From the NCBI GenBank assembly GCA_020639115.1, contig JACKHG010000002.1:248001-312000 (forward strand): DNA of 64,000 nt, given 5' to 3'. The number at the start of each line of letters is the position of its first letter. The first letter of the stretch is position 1. The position numbers and the translations under genes are program-made. The stretch comes from Phycisphaerales bacterium. GTDB lineage: Bacteria > Planctomycetota > Phycisphaerae > UBA1845. Of this stretch, positions 54,006-63,489 are shown piece by piece. The notes under the pieces are model-generated. The model did not search any database and was not told the DNA's origin. It saw only the letters and a list, made by a program, of their open reading frames with translations.

Positions 54006-55477
54006 GGTGCAGCCTCCAGCGGGAGATAGATCGAGAAGCGGCTGCCGCGGCTGGGCGCGCTGCTGACATCGATCCAGCCGCCGTGTTCCTGGATGATACC
54101 GTAACTGATGGACAGACCAAGGCCGGTGCCCTCGCCGACGTCCTTGGTGGTGAAGAAGGGTTCGAAGACGTGGGGGAGGTGTTCGGGGGTGATGCCGTGG
54201 CCCTCGTCCTGGACGGCGATGCGGGCGCAGGGGGTGGGGGCGCCGTTTGCGGGTCGGGCGGCGGTGGCGCGGTCGATGTCGATATTGACTTTTCCACCAG
54301 GCGTCATGGCTTGCAGGGCGTTCATGAGGATGTTGCTGAGGACCTGCTGGACCTGGCCGGCGTCGGCGGGGGCGACGACGGGCGGGGTGGCGGCGTGGAG
54401 TTCGAGGGTGGCGTTCTGTTTCTGGGCGAGGGGTTTGAGGAGGCTGACGGTCTGTTCGGCGAGGCGGGCGAGGTCGGTGGGTTGTTTCTTGGGCGAGCGG
54501 CGGCGGGCGAAGTCGAGGAGTTGGCGGATGAGGGTGGCCATGCGTTCGGATTCGCCGCGGATGATGCGGGCGCTGTCGGTGACCTCGTCGGGGGAGAGGT
54601 CGCCGCGGGCGATGAGGGCGGCGCGTCCGGAGACGACGTTGAGGGGGGTGCCGAGTTCGTGGGCGACGCCGGAGGCGAGGCGGCCGACGGTCTTGAGGCG
54701 GTCGGCGTGGCGGGACTGTTCGAGCGCGGCGATGCGGGCCTCGGTTTCCTGGCGGACCTTTTCCTGGGCGCGGGCGAGTTCGGCGCACATGGTGTTCATG
54801 TTCTGGGCGAGCTGGGTGAGTTCGTCGTTGCCGCGGAGGGTGAGGGGGCCGGAGAGGTCGCCGCGGCCGACGCGCTGGGCCTTGTCGGTGAGCTGGCGGA
54901 GGGGCTGGCCGACCCAGGTTAATCCCAAGAGGGCGACGACGCTGATGCTGAGGCCGACGAGGATCGCGGTGGCGACGACGGTGCGGATGATGGTGGAGCG
55001 GGAATAGTCGCGGGCGGGTGCGAGGCTCTCGGAGAGTTCGAGTCCGCCGACGCGCTTCTCTTCGCTGCGGTGCTTGCCGGTGTGGACGACGACGTAGGTG
55101 AAGAGGCGATCCGGGCCGGGAGGATCGGAGAGTACGACAGAGACGGCGTCCTGGGCGGGCAGTGCGGTGAGCTGCTCGTGGGGGGCGCGCGGCGCGAAGG
55201 GGTCGCCGGGGGGTGCGTCGAACCAGACCCAGCGCATGCCGACCGCGTATTCGCGGGAGTTCACCTCGTCGATGAGTTCGAGGGCGCGGTCGGGGCCATT
55301 GGTGTTCCAGACGTCGGCGACCATGCGTCCGACGGCGTCACCGAGCAGGTGGGCGTCGGAGCGCATGTCGACGTCGAAGAGTTCGACCTCGCGGCGGACG
55401 GAGAGATATCCGGCCACGGCTGAGTCGAGAATGATGGCGGCGATGATGAAGACGACGAGCTTGGCGGCGAGTTTCAC
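53963..55477 (-). CDS. Membrane sensor histidine kinase, 504 aa
   Basis: A GTG start at 55477 with GGAG nine bases upstream. Two membrane helices (LVVFIIAAIILDSAVAGYL, about 7-25, and TVVATAILVGLSISVVALLGLTWV, about 165-188) enclose a periplasmic sensor of about 140 residues. A HAMP domain (GQPLRQLTDKAQRVGRGDLSGPL) follows, then HisKA with VAHELGTPLNVVSG (phospho-His near 273) and HATPase with LSNILMNALQAMTPGG, DEGHGI and FFTTKDVGEGTGLGLSISYGIIQEHGG. This NtrB/ZraS-type kinase core fits its NtrC-type partner, whose gene overlaps its 3' end by 43 nt. The signal is likely an envelope condition, given the protease target. Confidence 0.94.
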   Translation of the reverse strand: MKLAAKLVVFIIAAIILDSAVAGYLSVRREVELFDVDMRSDAHLLGDAVGRMVADVWNTNGPDRALELIDEVNSREYAVGMRWVWFDAPPGDPFAPRAPHEQLTALPAQDAVSVVLSDPPGPDRLFTYVVVHTGKHRSEEKRVGGLELSESLAPARDYSRSTIIRTVVATAILVGLSISVVALLGLTWVGQPLRQLTDKAQRVGRGDLSGPLTLRGNDELTQLAQNMNTMCAELARAQEKVRQETEARIAALEQSRHADRLKTVGRLASGVAHELGTPLNVVSGRAALIARGDLSPDEVTDSARIIRGESERMATLIRQLLDFARRRSPKKQPTDLARLAEQTVSLLKPLAQKQNATLELHAATPPVVAPADAGQVQQVLSNILMNALQAMTPGGKVNIDIDRATAARPANGAPTPCARIAVQDEGHGITPEHLPHVFEPFFTTKDVGEGTGLGLSISYGIIQEHGGWIDVSSAPSRGSRFSIYLPLEAAPCPDESSSSTTTRP

Positions 55478-55637
55478 GGCGAGTATCTCCGAAGGGCGTC
55501 ATGGCGTCGTGCCGCGGGGGATTCCGGCTGGCGGCCGGTCTCGGCAGGAGGAGGATACCGCGGGGGAGGTGCGGAGGCCTATCGGGCGGGTAACAGCCCT
55601 GCAACGATGGCGGCAGATGGGGGAGGGCGCGCGGGGG

Positions 55638-56132
55638 CTACGCGGACTCGGCCGCGGCGGCGGGGTCGTGGCAGATGAGTTCGAGCTGGTTGCCCTCGGG
55701 GTCCTTGAAGAAGAGGGCGCGGGCGGTCATCGCGGGGAAGGTGGTGGTTTGCGGGTCAAGGCCGAGGGCGGCGAGGCGGTCGCGGTGGGCGGCGTAGTCC
55801 TCTAGGGAAATCTCAAAGGCGAGGTGGTTGAGGGTGGAGCGGCGGACGTCGTGGCCGTCGAAGCGGGGCCTGGCGAAGACGTGGCGGCGGTAGTCGATGA
55901 GGACGAGCAGCGTTGGGTGGTTGTTGCGGCCGAGCGGGGTGTCGGCGGGCGCGATGATGAGAAAGGCGATGGTGGGCTCGCCGTCGGGGTCGGCGTCGGG
56001 TCCGCGCTCGTGGCAGGACTGGCCCAGGACCGGGAAGCCGAGCACATCCATGTAGAATTGGCGCATGCGGGGCAGGTCGCGGACGCTGAGGACGATTTCG
56101 GCGACGCCGGTGATGGGTAGGGGAGTGGACAT
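55638..56132 (-). CDS. VOC (glyoxalase/bleomycin-resistance fold) protein, 164 aa
   Basis: Start at ATG 56132. The paired beta-alpha-beta-beta-beta modules are evident: GVAEIVLSVRDLPRMRQFYMDVLGFPVLG and STLNHLAFEISLEDYAAHRDRLAALG, ending RALFFKDPEGNQLELICHD. Metal ligands of the superfamily can be placed at Glu of AEIVLSV, His of LNHLAF and Glu of LELICHD, so a metal-dependent lyase or dioxygenase-like role is possible. The substrate cannot be predicted. The gene stands alone; its upstream side carries an 8-bp satellite. Confidence 0.88.
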   Translation of the reverse strand: MSTPLPITGVAEIVLSVRDLPRMRQFYMDVLGFPVLGQSCHERGPDADPDGEPTIAFLIIAPADTPLGRNNHPTLLVLIDYRRHVFARPRFDGHDVRRSTLNHLAFEISLEDYAAHRDRLAALGLDPQTTTFPAMTARALFFKDPEGNQLELICHDPAAAAESA

Positions 56133-56160
56133 GCGGAGAGTATAGCCGGTGGGAGAGCGG

Positions 56161-56208
56161 GAAAGTGAGAAAGTGAGAAGGTGAGAAGGCGGGAAAGTGA
56201 GAAAGTGA
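56161..56208. repeat. Six copies of an 8-bp tandem repeat
   Basis: GAAAGTGA repeated with exact 8-bp period; two copies read GAAGGTGA and GAAGGCGG. It is followed by GCGCGGCGGCGT. It lies 29 bp upstream of the VOC gene. The remaining gap to 56487 has no other gene. Confidence 0.88.
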
Positions 56209-56487
56209 GCGCGGCGGCGTTGGGGGGCGGTGAGAAAACTATGAACAAGGAATTGGGCCTGCGTGGCGGGGGTGCGGGCGGTCGTGTTGCAGTGGCTGTG
56301 TGGAATTGTGATGTGTGCTTGTATTGCCTCGGGGGAAACGGTGTGTGGCTGCGCGGGGTGGGCGAGCGTGGGGTAGAATAGGAGGCGGGTGTACGCTTGC
56401 CTGGGGGTGGCGGGCGCACTGGAAAGTAGCGGGGTGCGGGGCTGGGTGGCCTGGATGTGGGACAGCCAGCCCGATGGGGGAAGCGGC

Positions 56488-56934
56488 ATGGCGCGCAGGG
56501 TTAAGGTCCTGGTGAAGGACCTGGATTCGAGTGTTCGCAAACTTTACCGGCACGCGCTGTCGGCGGACACGCGTCTGCAGGTGGTGGCGTACGTGGGCTC
56601 TTGCCGCGAGGCGCTGTACCACGCGCTCGAGTGGGATCTCGACGTTTTCATCACGAACATCAAGTCGTTCGATGGCTGTGCGTTCGATACTGTGCGGAAG
56701 ATCATGGCCGCCTGTCCGCGCGTGCGGGTGCTGTACGTGTCCGGCTTTGCGGGTCCGCCGTTTTATGCGCGGGCGCTGTCGACGCGGCCCGCGGGGTACA
56801 TGGTCAAGCCGTTTCGTGTCGAGAAGCTTGTCGACGTCGTGCGCCGGGTGGCGGCGGGCGAGAACTACTACTCGCGGTGCGTGCAGTGCTGGCGGGACGA
56901 GCTGCCCGACGACTCGGAGTCGTTTTGGGGGTAG
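56488..56934 (+). CDS. Receiver-like protein lacking the phospho-acceptor Asp, 148 aa
   Basis: The fold of a CheY-type receiver is recognisable: VKVLVKDLDSSVRKLYRHAL, LDVFITNIKSFDG, RVRVLYVSGFAGP and AGYMVKPFRVEKLVDVV with the conserved Lys-Pro. The position of the phosphorylated Asp (normally DVVLMD) is Asn57. A Cys-containing tail (YYSRCVQCWRDELPDDSESFWG) replaces an output domain. Start at ATG 56488; an in-frame ATG at 56455 is possible. It stands alone on the plus strand. It may be a phosphorylation-independent receiver that works by binding a partner. The receiver fold is fairly sure; the loss of phosphorylation is inferred from the single residue. Confidence 0.75.
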   Translation: MARRVKVLVKDLDSSVRKLYRHALSADTRLQVVAYVGSCREALYHALEWDLDVFITNIKSFDGCAFDTVRKIMAACPRVRVLYVSGFAGPPFYARALSTRPAGYMVKPFRVEKLVDVVRRVAAGENYYSRCVQCWRDELPDDSESFWG

Positions 56935-57011
56935 CGCCGGGCGGTTCGATGCCCGCGTTCGTTCAGCGCATGGCGCCGTGTTGTGCAGTAACTCGGCGTC
57001 GGGCGCCCGCG

Positions 57012-59054
57012 TCAGGGCAGCGCACCGGTGAACGCCTGCATGAATGCGGCGTAGTCGGCGAGGTCCACGTCTCCGTCGTTGTCCGCGTCGAAATCTCCGC
57101 AGGAGCCGAGCAGCACGCCCACGGTGTATTCGCTGGTGTGGTGGATGGCGCCGTTGCAGTTCAGGTTGGCGGTGTCGGACACGATCAGACGCAGCGCGTA
57201 GGCGCAGTCGGGAAGTCCGGAGGTATCCCAGTAGCCAAGGACGTCGTTGACAACGGGGAAGGTGTCGGAGTCGATGGTGGTCCAGCCGCTGGCGCCACCG
57301 CCGGTGTACTGGAGGGACCAGGCGGCGAGGTTGGCGTCGTAGGCGGTGCCAGTGACTTCGACGACGCCGTCAACGACCGCGCAGCTGAGCGGGCTGTCGA
57401 TGAGGGCCACCGGCTGCCGGTTATCGACGGTGATGACCGTGGTCTGCTGGGCGGTCAGGCCGCAGGTGGTGACGCCGGTGAGGCGCAGGTCGTAGTCGCC
57501 GTCCGGGATGGCGTCGGCGACGGTATCCCACGGTTCGTTGGGCAGAAGGGGATCGTTGGTGACGGCTGCGAAGTAAGCCGGCGTGGCGGCCTGTACGGGA
57601 AGGAACGAAGCGGAGCCGCTCGGGGCGTAATCGACGGTGTACTGCTGGAAACAGACGTCCCAGGCCGTGCCGGTGGGGCAGACCTTACCGCCGACGACGG
57701 TGTTGGCGGGTCCGGCGAGGAGGAGGCTCGCGAAAGCTGCGTCCACGTAGACGAGTTGCACGGCTGTGCTGGATACGCCGCAGCCGTTGGTGACGCTCAG
57801 GCGCAGCAGGTAGGTGCCCTCCGGGAGGCTTGATGTATCCCAATTGGCGAGCAGGCCGTCGTTGACGGGGGCGGCGCCGGTGGCGACGAGGGTCCGGGAG
57901 GTTCCGCCGACGGGCATGTAGTCGAGGACATAGCCGGCGAAGAGGCCGGCGGGCTGGTCGGCGGTTCCGTAGACTGGTGTGACGCCGCAGGCGCAGTCGT
58001 ACGACAGGGGGCTGGTGATCTCGGCAACCGGCGGATCGGCGCCGTCGAAGCGCAAGTTGAACTGGAGCTGGCCGCCGTTGAGGGCCGGGTTGTAGTCCGC
58101 CACCTTGATGAGGTACTCGGTGCCGCCGGTCACGGGCAGGTCCGCGATGCGCGAGAGTGTGCCGGTTCCGCTGTCGTCGTCGCAGGCGATTTCCGCGGGG
58201 TTACCACAGGGGATATCGACTCCGTAGAAGATGGCGCAGCCGTCGAAGACGGAGAGGACGGTGTCGTAGTCGGAGCCTTCGGTGTCGAGGGTGAGCAGTC
58301 CGTCGCAGGCGGCCGTATAGGAATACCAGACGGAGTTGCTGGTTCCCACGCCGTTGAGTTCGCACGATTCCTGGGCCTCGCAGGTGTCCACGTCGGCGTT
58401 GACCGTGCTGTAGACCGGCGAGCTGTAGACGAGGCCGTTGATCGGCGTGGCGTTGGCGCAGGCGTCGTTGGCCGGTTTCCAGCTGAGGTTGAAGTCGAGC
58501 ATTTCACCGCCGGACGCGTTGATTGCGGATACTCGGAAGATGTAGGATTCCTGAGCTTGCACATCGAAGGTGATCTGCGACTGCGTGCCGAAGAAGTAGT
58601 TGTCGTTGCAGGCGTATTCGATCGGATTCGGGCAGCAGGAAAGGCCGCCGCAGAAGCCGCGGCATCCCGCGAACGCGGACAGGATGGTGTTGTAGTTGCT
58701 GCCGAAGGTGTCGACGGTGATGGTGCCGTCGAGATCCGGTGTATAGACGTAGAACACGTCCTTGGCGACCGAGCCGCCGGTGCAGGAGTGCGCGGGCGAG
58801 CAGAGGTTGGTGAGTGCAGTCGAGACGTTGAGCGTGGGCGGGTTGTACTGGACGCTGTTGCCGGGAATGACGGTGGCGGTGGTGCACCCGTCGTTGGCGG
58901 GTTGGGCCCAGGCGCCGGCGGGGAGCATCAGGAGCAGGGCGAGCAGAGCCGATGCCGGCCCCGGACGTGCTCCGACGGCATGCGCCGGCAGGGGCCGGAG
59001 ACGCGGGGTCAACGGGTACGCGGCGCAGCGTTCGTGCTCGGCTTGGCGCTTCAT
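57012..59054 (-). CDS. Secreted PPC-like / dockerin protein, 680 aa
   Basis: ATG at 59054 with AGGAGG ten bases before. After a signal peptide (ALLALLLMLPAGAWA) come two related beta-sandwich repeats that begin PANDGCTTATVIPGN and PANDACANATPING and contain GTITVDTFGSNYNTILSAFAGC and GLLTLDTEGSDYDTVLSVFDGC, as in bacterial pre-peptidase C-terminal domains. Three Ig-like segments follow (WDTSSLPEGTYLLRLSV, DGDYDLRLTGV, WDTSGLPDCAYALRLIV). One dockerin-type calcium loop ends the protein (CGDFDADNDGDVDLADYAAFMQAFTG). It is cysteine-rich, suggesting disulfides outside the cytoplasm. No enzymatic domain is visible; it may bind or structure the cell surface. Confidence 0.82.
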   Translation of the reverse strand: MKRQAEHERCAAYPLTPRLRPLPAHAVGARPGPASALLALLLMLPAGAWAQPANDGCTTATVIPGNSVQYNPPTLNVSTALTNLCSPAHSCTGGSVAKDVFYVYTPDLDGTITVDTFGSNYNTILSAFAGCRGFCGGLSCCPNPIEYACNDNYFFGTQSQITFDVQAQESYIFRVSAINASGGEMLDFNLSWKPANDACANATPINGLVYSSPVYSTVNADVDTCEAQESCELNGVGTSNSVWYSYTAACDGLLTLDTEGSDYDTVLSVFDGCAIFYGVDIPCGNPAEIACDDDSGTGTLSRIADLPVTGGTEYLIKVADYNPALNGGQLQFNLRFDGADPPVAEITSPLSYDCACGVTPVYGTADQPAGLFAGYVLDYMPVGGTSRTLVATGAAPVNDGLLANWDTSSLPEGTYLLRLSVTNGCGVSSTAVQLVYVDAAFASLLLAGPANTVVGGKVCPTGTAWDVCFQQYTVDYAPSGSASFLPVQAATPAYFAAVTNDPLLPNEPWDTVADAIPDGDYDLRLTGVTTCGLTAQQTTVITVDNRQPVALIDSPLSCAVVDGVVEVTGTAYDANLAAWSLQYTGGGASGWTTIDSDTFPVVNDVLGYWDTSGLPDCAYALRLIVSDTANLNCNGAIHHTSEYTVGVLLGSCGDFDADNDGDVDLADYAAFMQAFTGALP

Positions 59055-59347
59055 GATCGCATTCCTCCTGGCAGGTCGCATGGACGTCGGCAAGTCCTGT
59101 TGCCCGCGGGCGGCGCCCGCTTCGGCCCAAGGATGTGAACGCGAACGGACGGCTGGGCTTACAGGTTGCTCCGGAAAAAAACGTCTGCGCAATGCGGCGC
59201 GCTTCAGTTCGTCGTGAAAATGCCGTTATCCGCAGTGCCCAGACCCGCGTTTGCCGCGCGATCAAGCGGGCGTTGGGGCAGCCGCGGCGATCCGGTATGA
59301 TGGCTGCGAATCGGGCACGCGCCGTTCCGCACGGCGTGGGGGACATC

Positions 59348-59983
59348 ATGGATCAGGACACATCCGTCGCCGAGCTGCTGGAGCGCGCCGTCGCGGGTGA
59401 GGACGCGGCGCTGGATCGGCTGCTGCTGCGCCAGCATCCGCGGCTCGCGGGCATGCTGGCGCGCAAGTTGCCCGATCATCTGCGTTCGGTCATCGCGGTC
59501 GAGGACGTGCTGCAGGAGACGTACGTCGTGGTTTTTCGGGAGATCCGCGCGTTTCGGCCGCAGAGCGCCCCCGCGTTCGAGCACTGGCTCAGTTGCGTGG
59601 CGGAGCACCGGCTGTACGACGCAATCCGCGCGGAGCATGCCGCCAAGCGCGGTGGCGATTGGCGGCAGGTGGCAAGTCAGCGGCCGGCGGCGTCGGGGAC
59701 GGTGGTGGACTGGCTCGAGCAGGTGGCGCTTCACGAGCGCACGCCGAGTCAATCAGCCGCCGCCCGGGAGGCGGTGGGGATCGTGCGGGCGGCGCTGGAG
59801 GGATTGCCGGAGCACTACAGCCAGGCTTTGCGGTTGCGGTACCTCGAGGGCCTGACGGTGGCGCAGACGGCTGAGCGGATGAAGCGTACCGAGGGTGCGG
59901 TGTGCGTGCTCTGTCACCGGGCCCTGAAGCGGCTGCACACGGCGCTGGGCAGTTCGACCGAATTTCTGGGGCTGCGGGAGTAA
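59348..59983 (+). CDS. ECF-type RNA polymerase sigma factor, 211 aa
   Basis: Region 2 includes LRSVIAVEDVLQETYVVVFREIRAFRP (about residues 45-71), with the core-binding and -10-recognising helix. Region 4 is LEGLPEHYSQALRLRYLEGLTVAQTAERMKRTEGAVCVLCHRALKRL (about 150-196), whose helix-turn-helix reads the -35 box. The start is the ATG at 59348; a GTG about 12 bp upstream or an earlier ATG is also possible. No anti-sigma gene adjoins it. Instead a Ser/Thr kinase gene follows at 60157, as in the planctomycete ECF groups linked to kinases; the kinase may replace the anti-sigma by phosphorylating the sigma factor or a partner. Confidence 0.93.
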   Translation: MDQDTSVAELLERAVAGEDAALDRLLLRQHPRLAGMLARKLPDHLRSVIAVEDVLQETYVVVFREIRAFRPQSAPAFEHWLSCVAEHRLYDAIRAEHAAKRGGDWRQVASQRPAASGTVVDWLEQVALHERTPSQSAAAREAVGIVRAALEGLPEHYSQALRLRYLEGLTVAQTAERMKRTEGAVCVLCHRALKRLHTALGSSTEFLGLRE

Positions 59984-60041
59984 GGGGAGCGTCCGTGATT
60001 GCGTTCATAGATGGGGGCGCGGCGCAGCAAGCTGCGGGCGA

Positions 60042-60081
60042 GTGAGAAAGTGAGAAAGTGAGAAAGTGAGAGGGTGAGCAC
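60042..60081. repeat. Five copies of an 8-bp tandem repeat
   Basis: GTGAGAAA three times, then GTGAGAGG and GTGAGCAC, exact 8-bp period, ending CGGCGGCGT as the satellite at 56161 does. It lies 75 bp upstream of the kinase gene. Confidence 0.88.
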
Positions 60082-60156
60082 GGCGGCGTGCGGTTGCGCG
60101 TTGCCCAACGAGGGAGATGCGGTCATTGGGAATTGCCTGCGTCAGCGAGGGTGGTG

Positions 60157-63100
60157 ATGACGGGTGAAGGGCAGCGAACCGATGCGCGGGTGGCGATGGA
60201 TGAGGATCGGCTGGCGCGGATTCACCATTTGATTGACGCCTGCATCGAGCGCCGGGCGGGCGGCGAGGAGGTGTCGAGCGCGGCGATCGCGGCGGCGCAT
60301 CCGGAGCTGATGCCGGAGCTGGGCGAGGAGCTGCGGCACTTGGCGGTGATCGAGCGGGCGCGGCGGCGGGCTTCGGGTTCATCCCAACTGGAGCCGCTGA
60401 CGGCGGTGCTGCCGGGGGGGGCATCGCTCGGGGCGGACGTTTTTCCCGGCTATGACATCGTCGCCGAGGTGCATCGCGGCGGGCAGGGCGTGGTGTACCG
60501 GGCCGTGCAGCGGTCCACGCGGCGCACGGTGGCGCTGAAGGTGCTGCGCGAGGGGATGTTTGCGGGGGTGCGCGAGCGGGCGCGATTCGATCGCGAGGTG
60601 GAGATATTGAGTTATCTCCAGCATCCCAACATCGTGCGGGTCTACGATCGAGGCATCACCGCGGGGGGCAGTTACTACTACGTGATGGACTTCGTGGATG
60701 GTGCGGACGTGGACGCGCACGTGCGGGGTCGCGGCGGCGAAGCGGGCGCCGCCCCGGTCGGGGAAGTCCTTTCCGTTTTTCTCAAGGTATGCGACGCGGT
60801 CCATGCCGCCCACCTGCTGGGGGTGGTGCATCGCGACCTGAAGCCGAGCAACATCCGCGTGGATCGCGCGGGTGTTCCCTTCGTTCTGGACTTCGGCCTG
60901 GCCAAGCGGCTTGATGCGGCCGGCGCGGAGGAGGCGACGCAGATGACGGTGGCGGGCCAGTTTGTCGGCTCGGTGCCGTGGGCGAGCCCGGAGCAGGCCG
61001 CGGGCGCCGCCCCGATTGATGCGCGTACCGACGTGTACGCCCTGGGGCTGCTGCTTTACCGGCTGCTGTCTGGTGAATTCCCTTACGATGTGGAAGGGGC
61101 GGCGCGGGAGGTGCTGGACCGAGTGATGCACGCCGCGCCCGCGCGACTGCGGCAGCACCGCCCGGACCTGTCCGGCGAGTTGGAGACGATCGTGCTGCGC
61201 TGCCTGGCCAAGGAGCCCGCGCGACGCTACGCGTCTGCCGGGGCGCTGGCGGAGGACCTGTGGCGCATGCAGGCCGGCGAGGCGATCGCGGCGAAGCGTG
61301 ACAGCCGCTGGTACGTGTTGGGCAAGTCGCTGCGGCGGCATCGTGTTGCGGTGACGGTCGCGGCAGCGTTTTTCCTGCTGGTGTGCGCGTCAGCCGCGTG
61401 GCTCGGCGAACTCTATTCCGGGCAGCGGCGTGAGCGGCAGCGGGCGGAGCGTGCGGCGGTGCGCGCGCAGCGTGAGGCGGCGCGGGCGGCAGCCGTCAAC
61501 GAGCTGCTGGAGGACATGATATCCGCGGCGGATCCGGACGTGGCCCGGGGGGAGGACTACACGGTTCGGGAGTTGCTGGATGCGTTCGCGCCGACGGTGA
61601 CGGATCGGGCGGGTGGGGATGAGGAGGTGACGGCGTCGGTGCACGCGGCGATCGGGCGGGCGTATGCGGGGCTCGGGGCGTTCGAGCGCGCGGCGGACCA
61701 CCTGCAACAGGCGCTGGAGATTCGGCGCGGACTGTACGAGGCGCCGCATGCGCTGCTCGCGCAGAGCGTGGACGCGTACGGCGCGGTGCTGCGGAGTCTC
61801 GGCCGGCATGCGGAAGCCGAAGAGCGGCTGCGTGAGGCGCTGGCGATGTCTCAGGCAGTGCATGGCGCGGATGCGCGCGAGACGCTGCAGGTGCAGAGTG
61901 AACTGGCGCAGTCGCTGTACGATCAAGGGGCGTACGATGAAGCGGGGGCGCTCTGGGACGAGTGCCTGGAGGGTTCGGACGGGACGGGGCGAGCGCAGCA
62001 GCGTGACCGCATCGGCTACCTGAGCAGCATGACGCGGCTCAAGCAGGTGCAGGGTGACTTTCGCGCCGCGCGGGCGCTGGCCGAGGAAGCGCTGGAACTG
62101 GCGCGGGTGCAGTACGTCCCGCCGCATCGGCGCATAGCGGCGTGCCTGAGCGTCCTCGGCAACGTGTTGCAGCAGGCGGGTGACTACGACGGCGCCGAGC
62201 CGCTGCAGCGTGAGGCGCTGGCGATGCGGCGCACGCTGTACGGTGAGGAGCATCACGCCGTGGCGGAAGCGCTGGGGCAGCTTGCGCGCTGTGCGGCGGC
62301 GCACGGTGAATTCGAAGAAGCGATCGCGTACGACCAGGAAGCGTTGGCGATTGATCGCAAGGTGTATCCGCAGCCCCATCCGATGATTGCGATTGCACTC
62401 ACCAACCTCGGGCACCGCTTGATTGGCGGCGGACGGGCGGCGGAGGCGGTGCCGCTGATCGAGGAGTCGCTCGAGCAGTTGCACGCGTTGTACGGCGTGC
62501 AGCACCTGCGCATCGTGGGGGCGCTCACGGCGCTGGGGCATGCCCACCTGCAATTGGGCGATTATGCTCGGGCGGAGGAATCCCTGCGGCCGGCGGTGAC
62601 GATGATGCGGGCCGTGGCGGGTGAGAATAACCCGTACGTCGTGTCGATGCTCAGCAACCTGGCGATGTGTTTGACGAACGAGGGCAAGGACGACGAGGCG
62701 GTCGGGGTGCTGCGTGAGGCGCTGGACCTGGCGCAGCGGACGTTGCCGGTGGATCATCCCGATAGGGCCGTGGTGACGGGCAATCTCGCGGAGGCGTTGA
62801 CGCGAACCGGGGCATTCGAAGAGGCGGAACCGTTGTTCGATGAAGCGCTGGCGGCGCAGCGGCGTTTGCGCGGCCCGAGTCACGTGAACGTGGCGTTCGT
62901 GCTGAACGGGATGGCTGACCTGTATCTGCGGCAGGGGCGGTTCGCGGAAGCCGAGCCGCTGTGCCAGGAAGCGCTGGCGATCACGACGAGCGGGCTCGCG
63001 CCCGGGCACACGGAGTTCGCGGTTCCGTTTGTAGCGTTGGGACGCGCGCTCACGGGGCTGGGCCGGGCGGAGGACGCGGAGCCGTACCTGCGGCGTGGAT

Positions 63101-63489
63101 TGGCGATTCGCCAGGCGGCGGAGGTGTCCCCGCCGGGCACGGTGACCCGCGCGGCGTACTGGCTGGGCGTATGCCTGAACGCACTTGGGAAATTCGTGGA
63201 GGCGGAGCCGTTGCTGGCGGACGCCGTGCGGCGGTGCAGGGACGAGGGTGGATCGTGCCCGGCGCCACGCGTTCGGATGCAGGCGGCGTGGGCGAAAGCG
63301 CTTGCGGGTGTGGGGGAGACGGATCGCGCCGAGCGGCTCTGGCTCGATGGTTTCGAGCAGGCGCGTGATGCCGATGATATGGATCCGGCGTGCATGCGGG
63401 CCATCGCCGAATCACTGACGGCGCTTTATGCGAGTTTGAATCGGTCTGCGGACGAGGCACACTGGCGCCGGATCGCTCAGGAACTATAA
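60157..63489 (+). CDS. Membrane-anchored Ser/Thr protein kinase with TPR sensor, 1,110 aa
   Basis: Start taken as ATG 60157 with GAGG before it. A helical N-terminal segment (DRLARIHHLIDACIERRAGG) precedes the kinase domain (about 100-375): HRGGQGVVYRA glycine loop, TVALKVLRE with the catalytic Lys near 125, HRDLKPSNIRV near 223, DFGLAKR near 244 and WASPEQAAG. A single membrane helix (VAVTVAAAFFLLVCASAAWLG, about 395-415) separates it from at least a dozen TPR repeats (AYAGLGAFERAADHLQQALEIRRGLY onward), which lie on the other side and could bind peptides or partners as a sensor. It pairs with the ECF sigma gene 174 bp upstream. Confidence 0.94.
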   Translation: MTGEGQRTDARVAMDEDRLARIHHLIDACIERRAGGEEVSSAAIAAAHPELMPELGEELRHLAVIERARRRASGSSQLEPLTAVLPGGASLGADVFPGYDIVAEVHRGGQGVVYRAVQRSTRRTVALKVLREGMFAGVRERARFDREVEILSYLQHPNIVRVYDRGITAGGSYYYVMDFVDGADVDAHVRGRGGEAGAAPVGEVLSVFLKVCDAVHAAHLLGVVHRDLKPSNIRVDRAGVPFVLDFGLAKRLDAAGAEEATQMTVAGQFVGSVPWASPEQAAGAAPIDARTDVYALGLLLYRLLSGEFPYDVEGAAREVLDRVMHAAPARLRQHRPDLSGELETIVLRCLAKEPARRYASAGALAEDLWRMQAGEAIAAKRDSRWYVLGKSLRRHRVAVTVAAAFFLLVCASAAWLGELYSGQRRERQRAERAAVRAQREAARAAAVNELLEDMISAADPDVARGEDYTVRELLDAFAPTVTDRAGGDEEVTASVHAAIGRAYAGLGAFERAADHLQQALEIRRGLYEAPHALLAQSVDAYGAVLRSLGRHAEAEERLREALAMSQAVHGADARETLQVQSELAQSLYDQGAYDEAGALWDECLEGSDGTGRAQQRDRIGYLSSMTRLKQVQGDFRAARALAEEALELARVQYVPPHRRIAACLSVLGNVLQQAGDYDGAEPLQREALAMRRTLYGEEHHAVAEALGQLARCAAAHGEFEEAIAYDQEALAIDRKVYPQPHPMIAIALTNLGHRLIGGGRAAEAVPLIEESLEQLHALYGVQHLRIVGALTALGHAHLQLGDYARAEESLRPAVTMMRAVAGENNPYVVSMLSNLAMCLTNEGKDDEAVGVLREALDLAQRTLPVDHPDRAVVTGNLAEALTRTGAFEEAEPLFDEALAAQRRLRGPSHVNVAFVLNGMADLYLRQGRFAEAEPLCQEALAITTSGLAPGHTEFAVPFVALGRALTGLGRAEDAEPYLRRGLAIRQAAEVSPPGTVTRAAYWLGVCLNALGKFVEAEPLLADAVRRCRDEGGSCPAPRVRMQAAWAKALAGVGETDRAERLWLDGFEQARDADDMDPACMRAIAESLTALYASLNRSADEAHWRRIAQEL

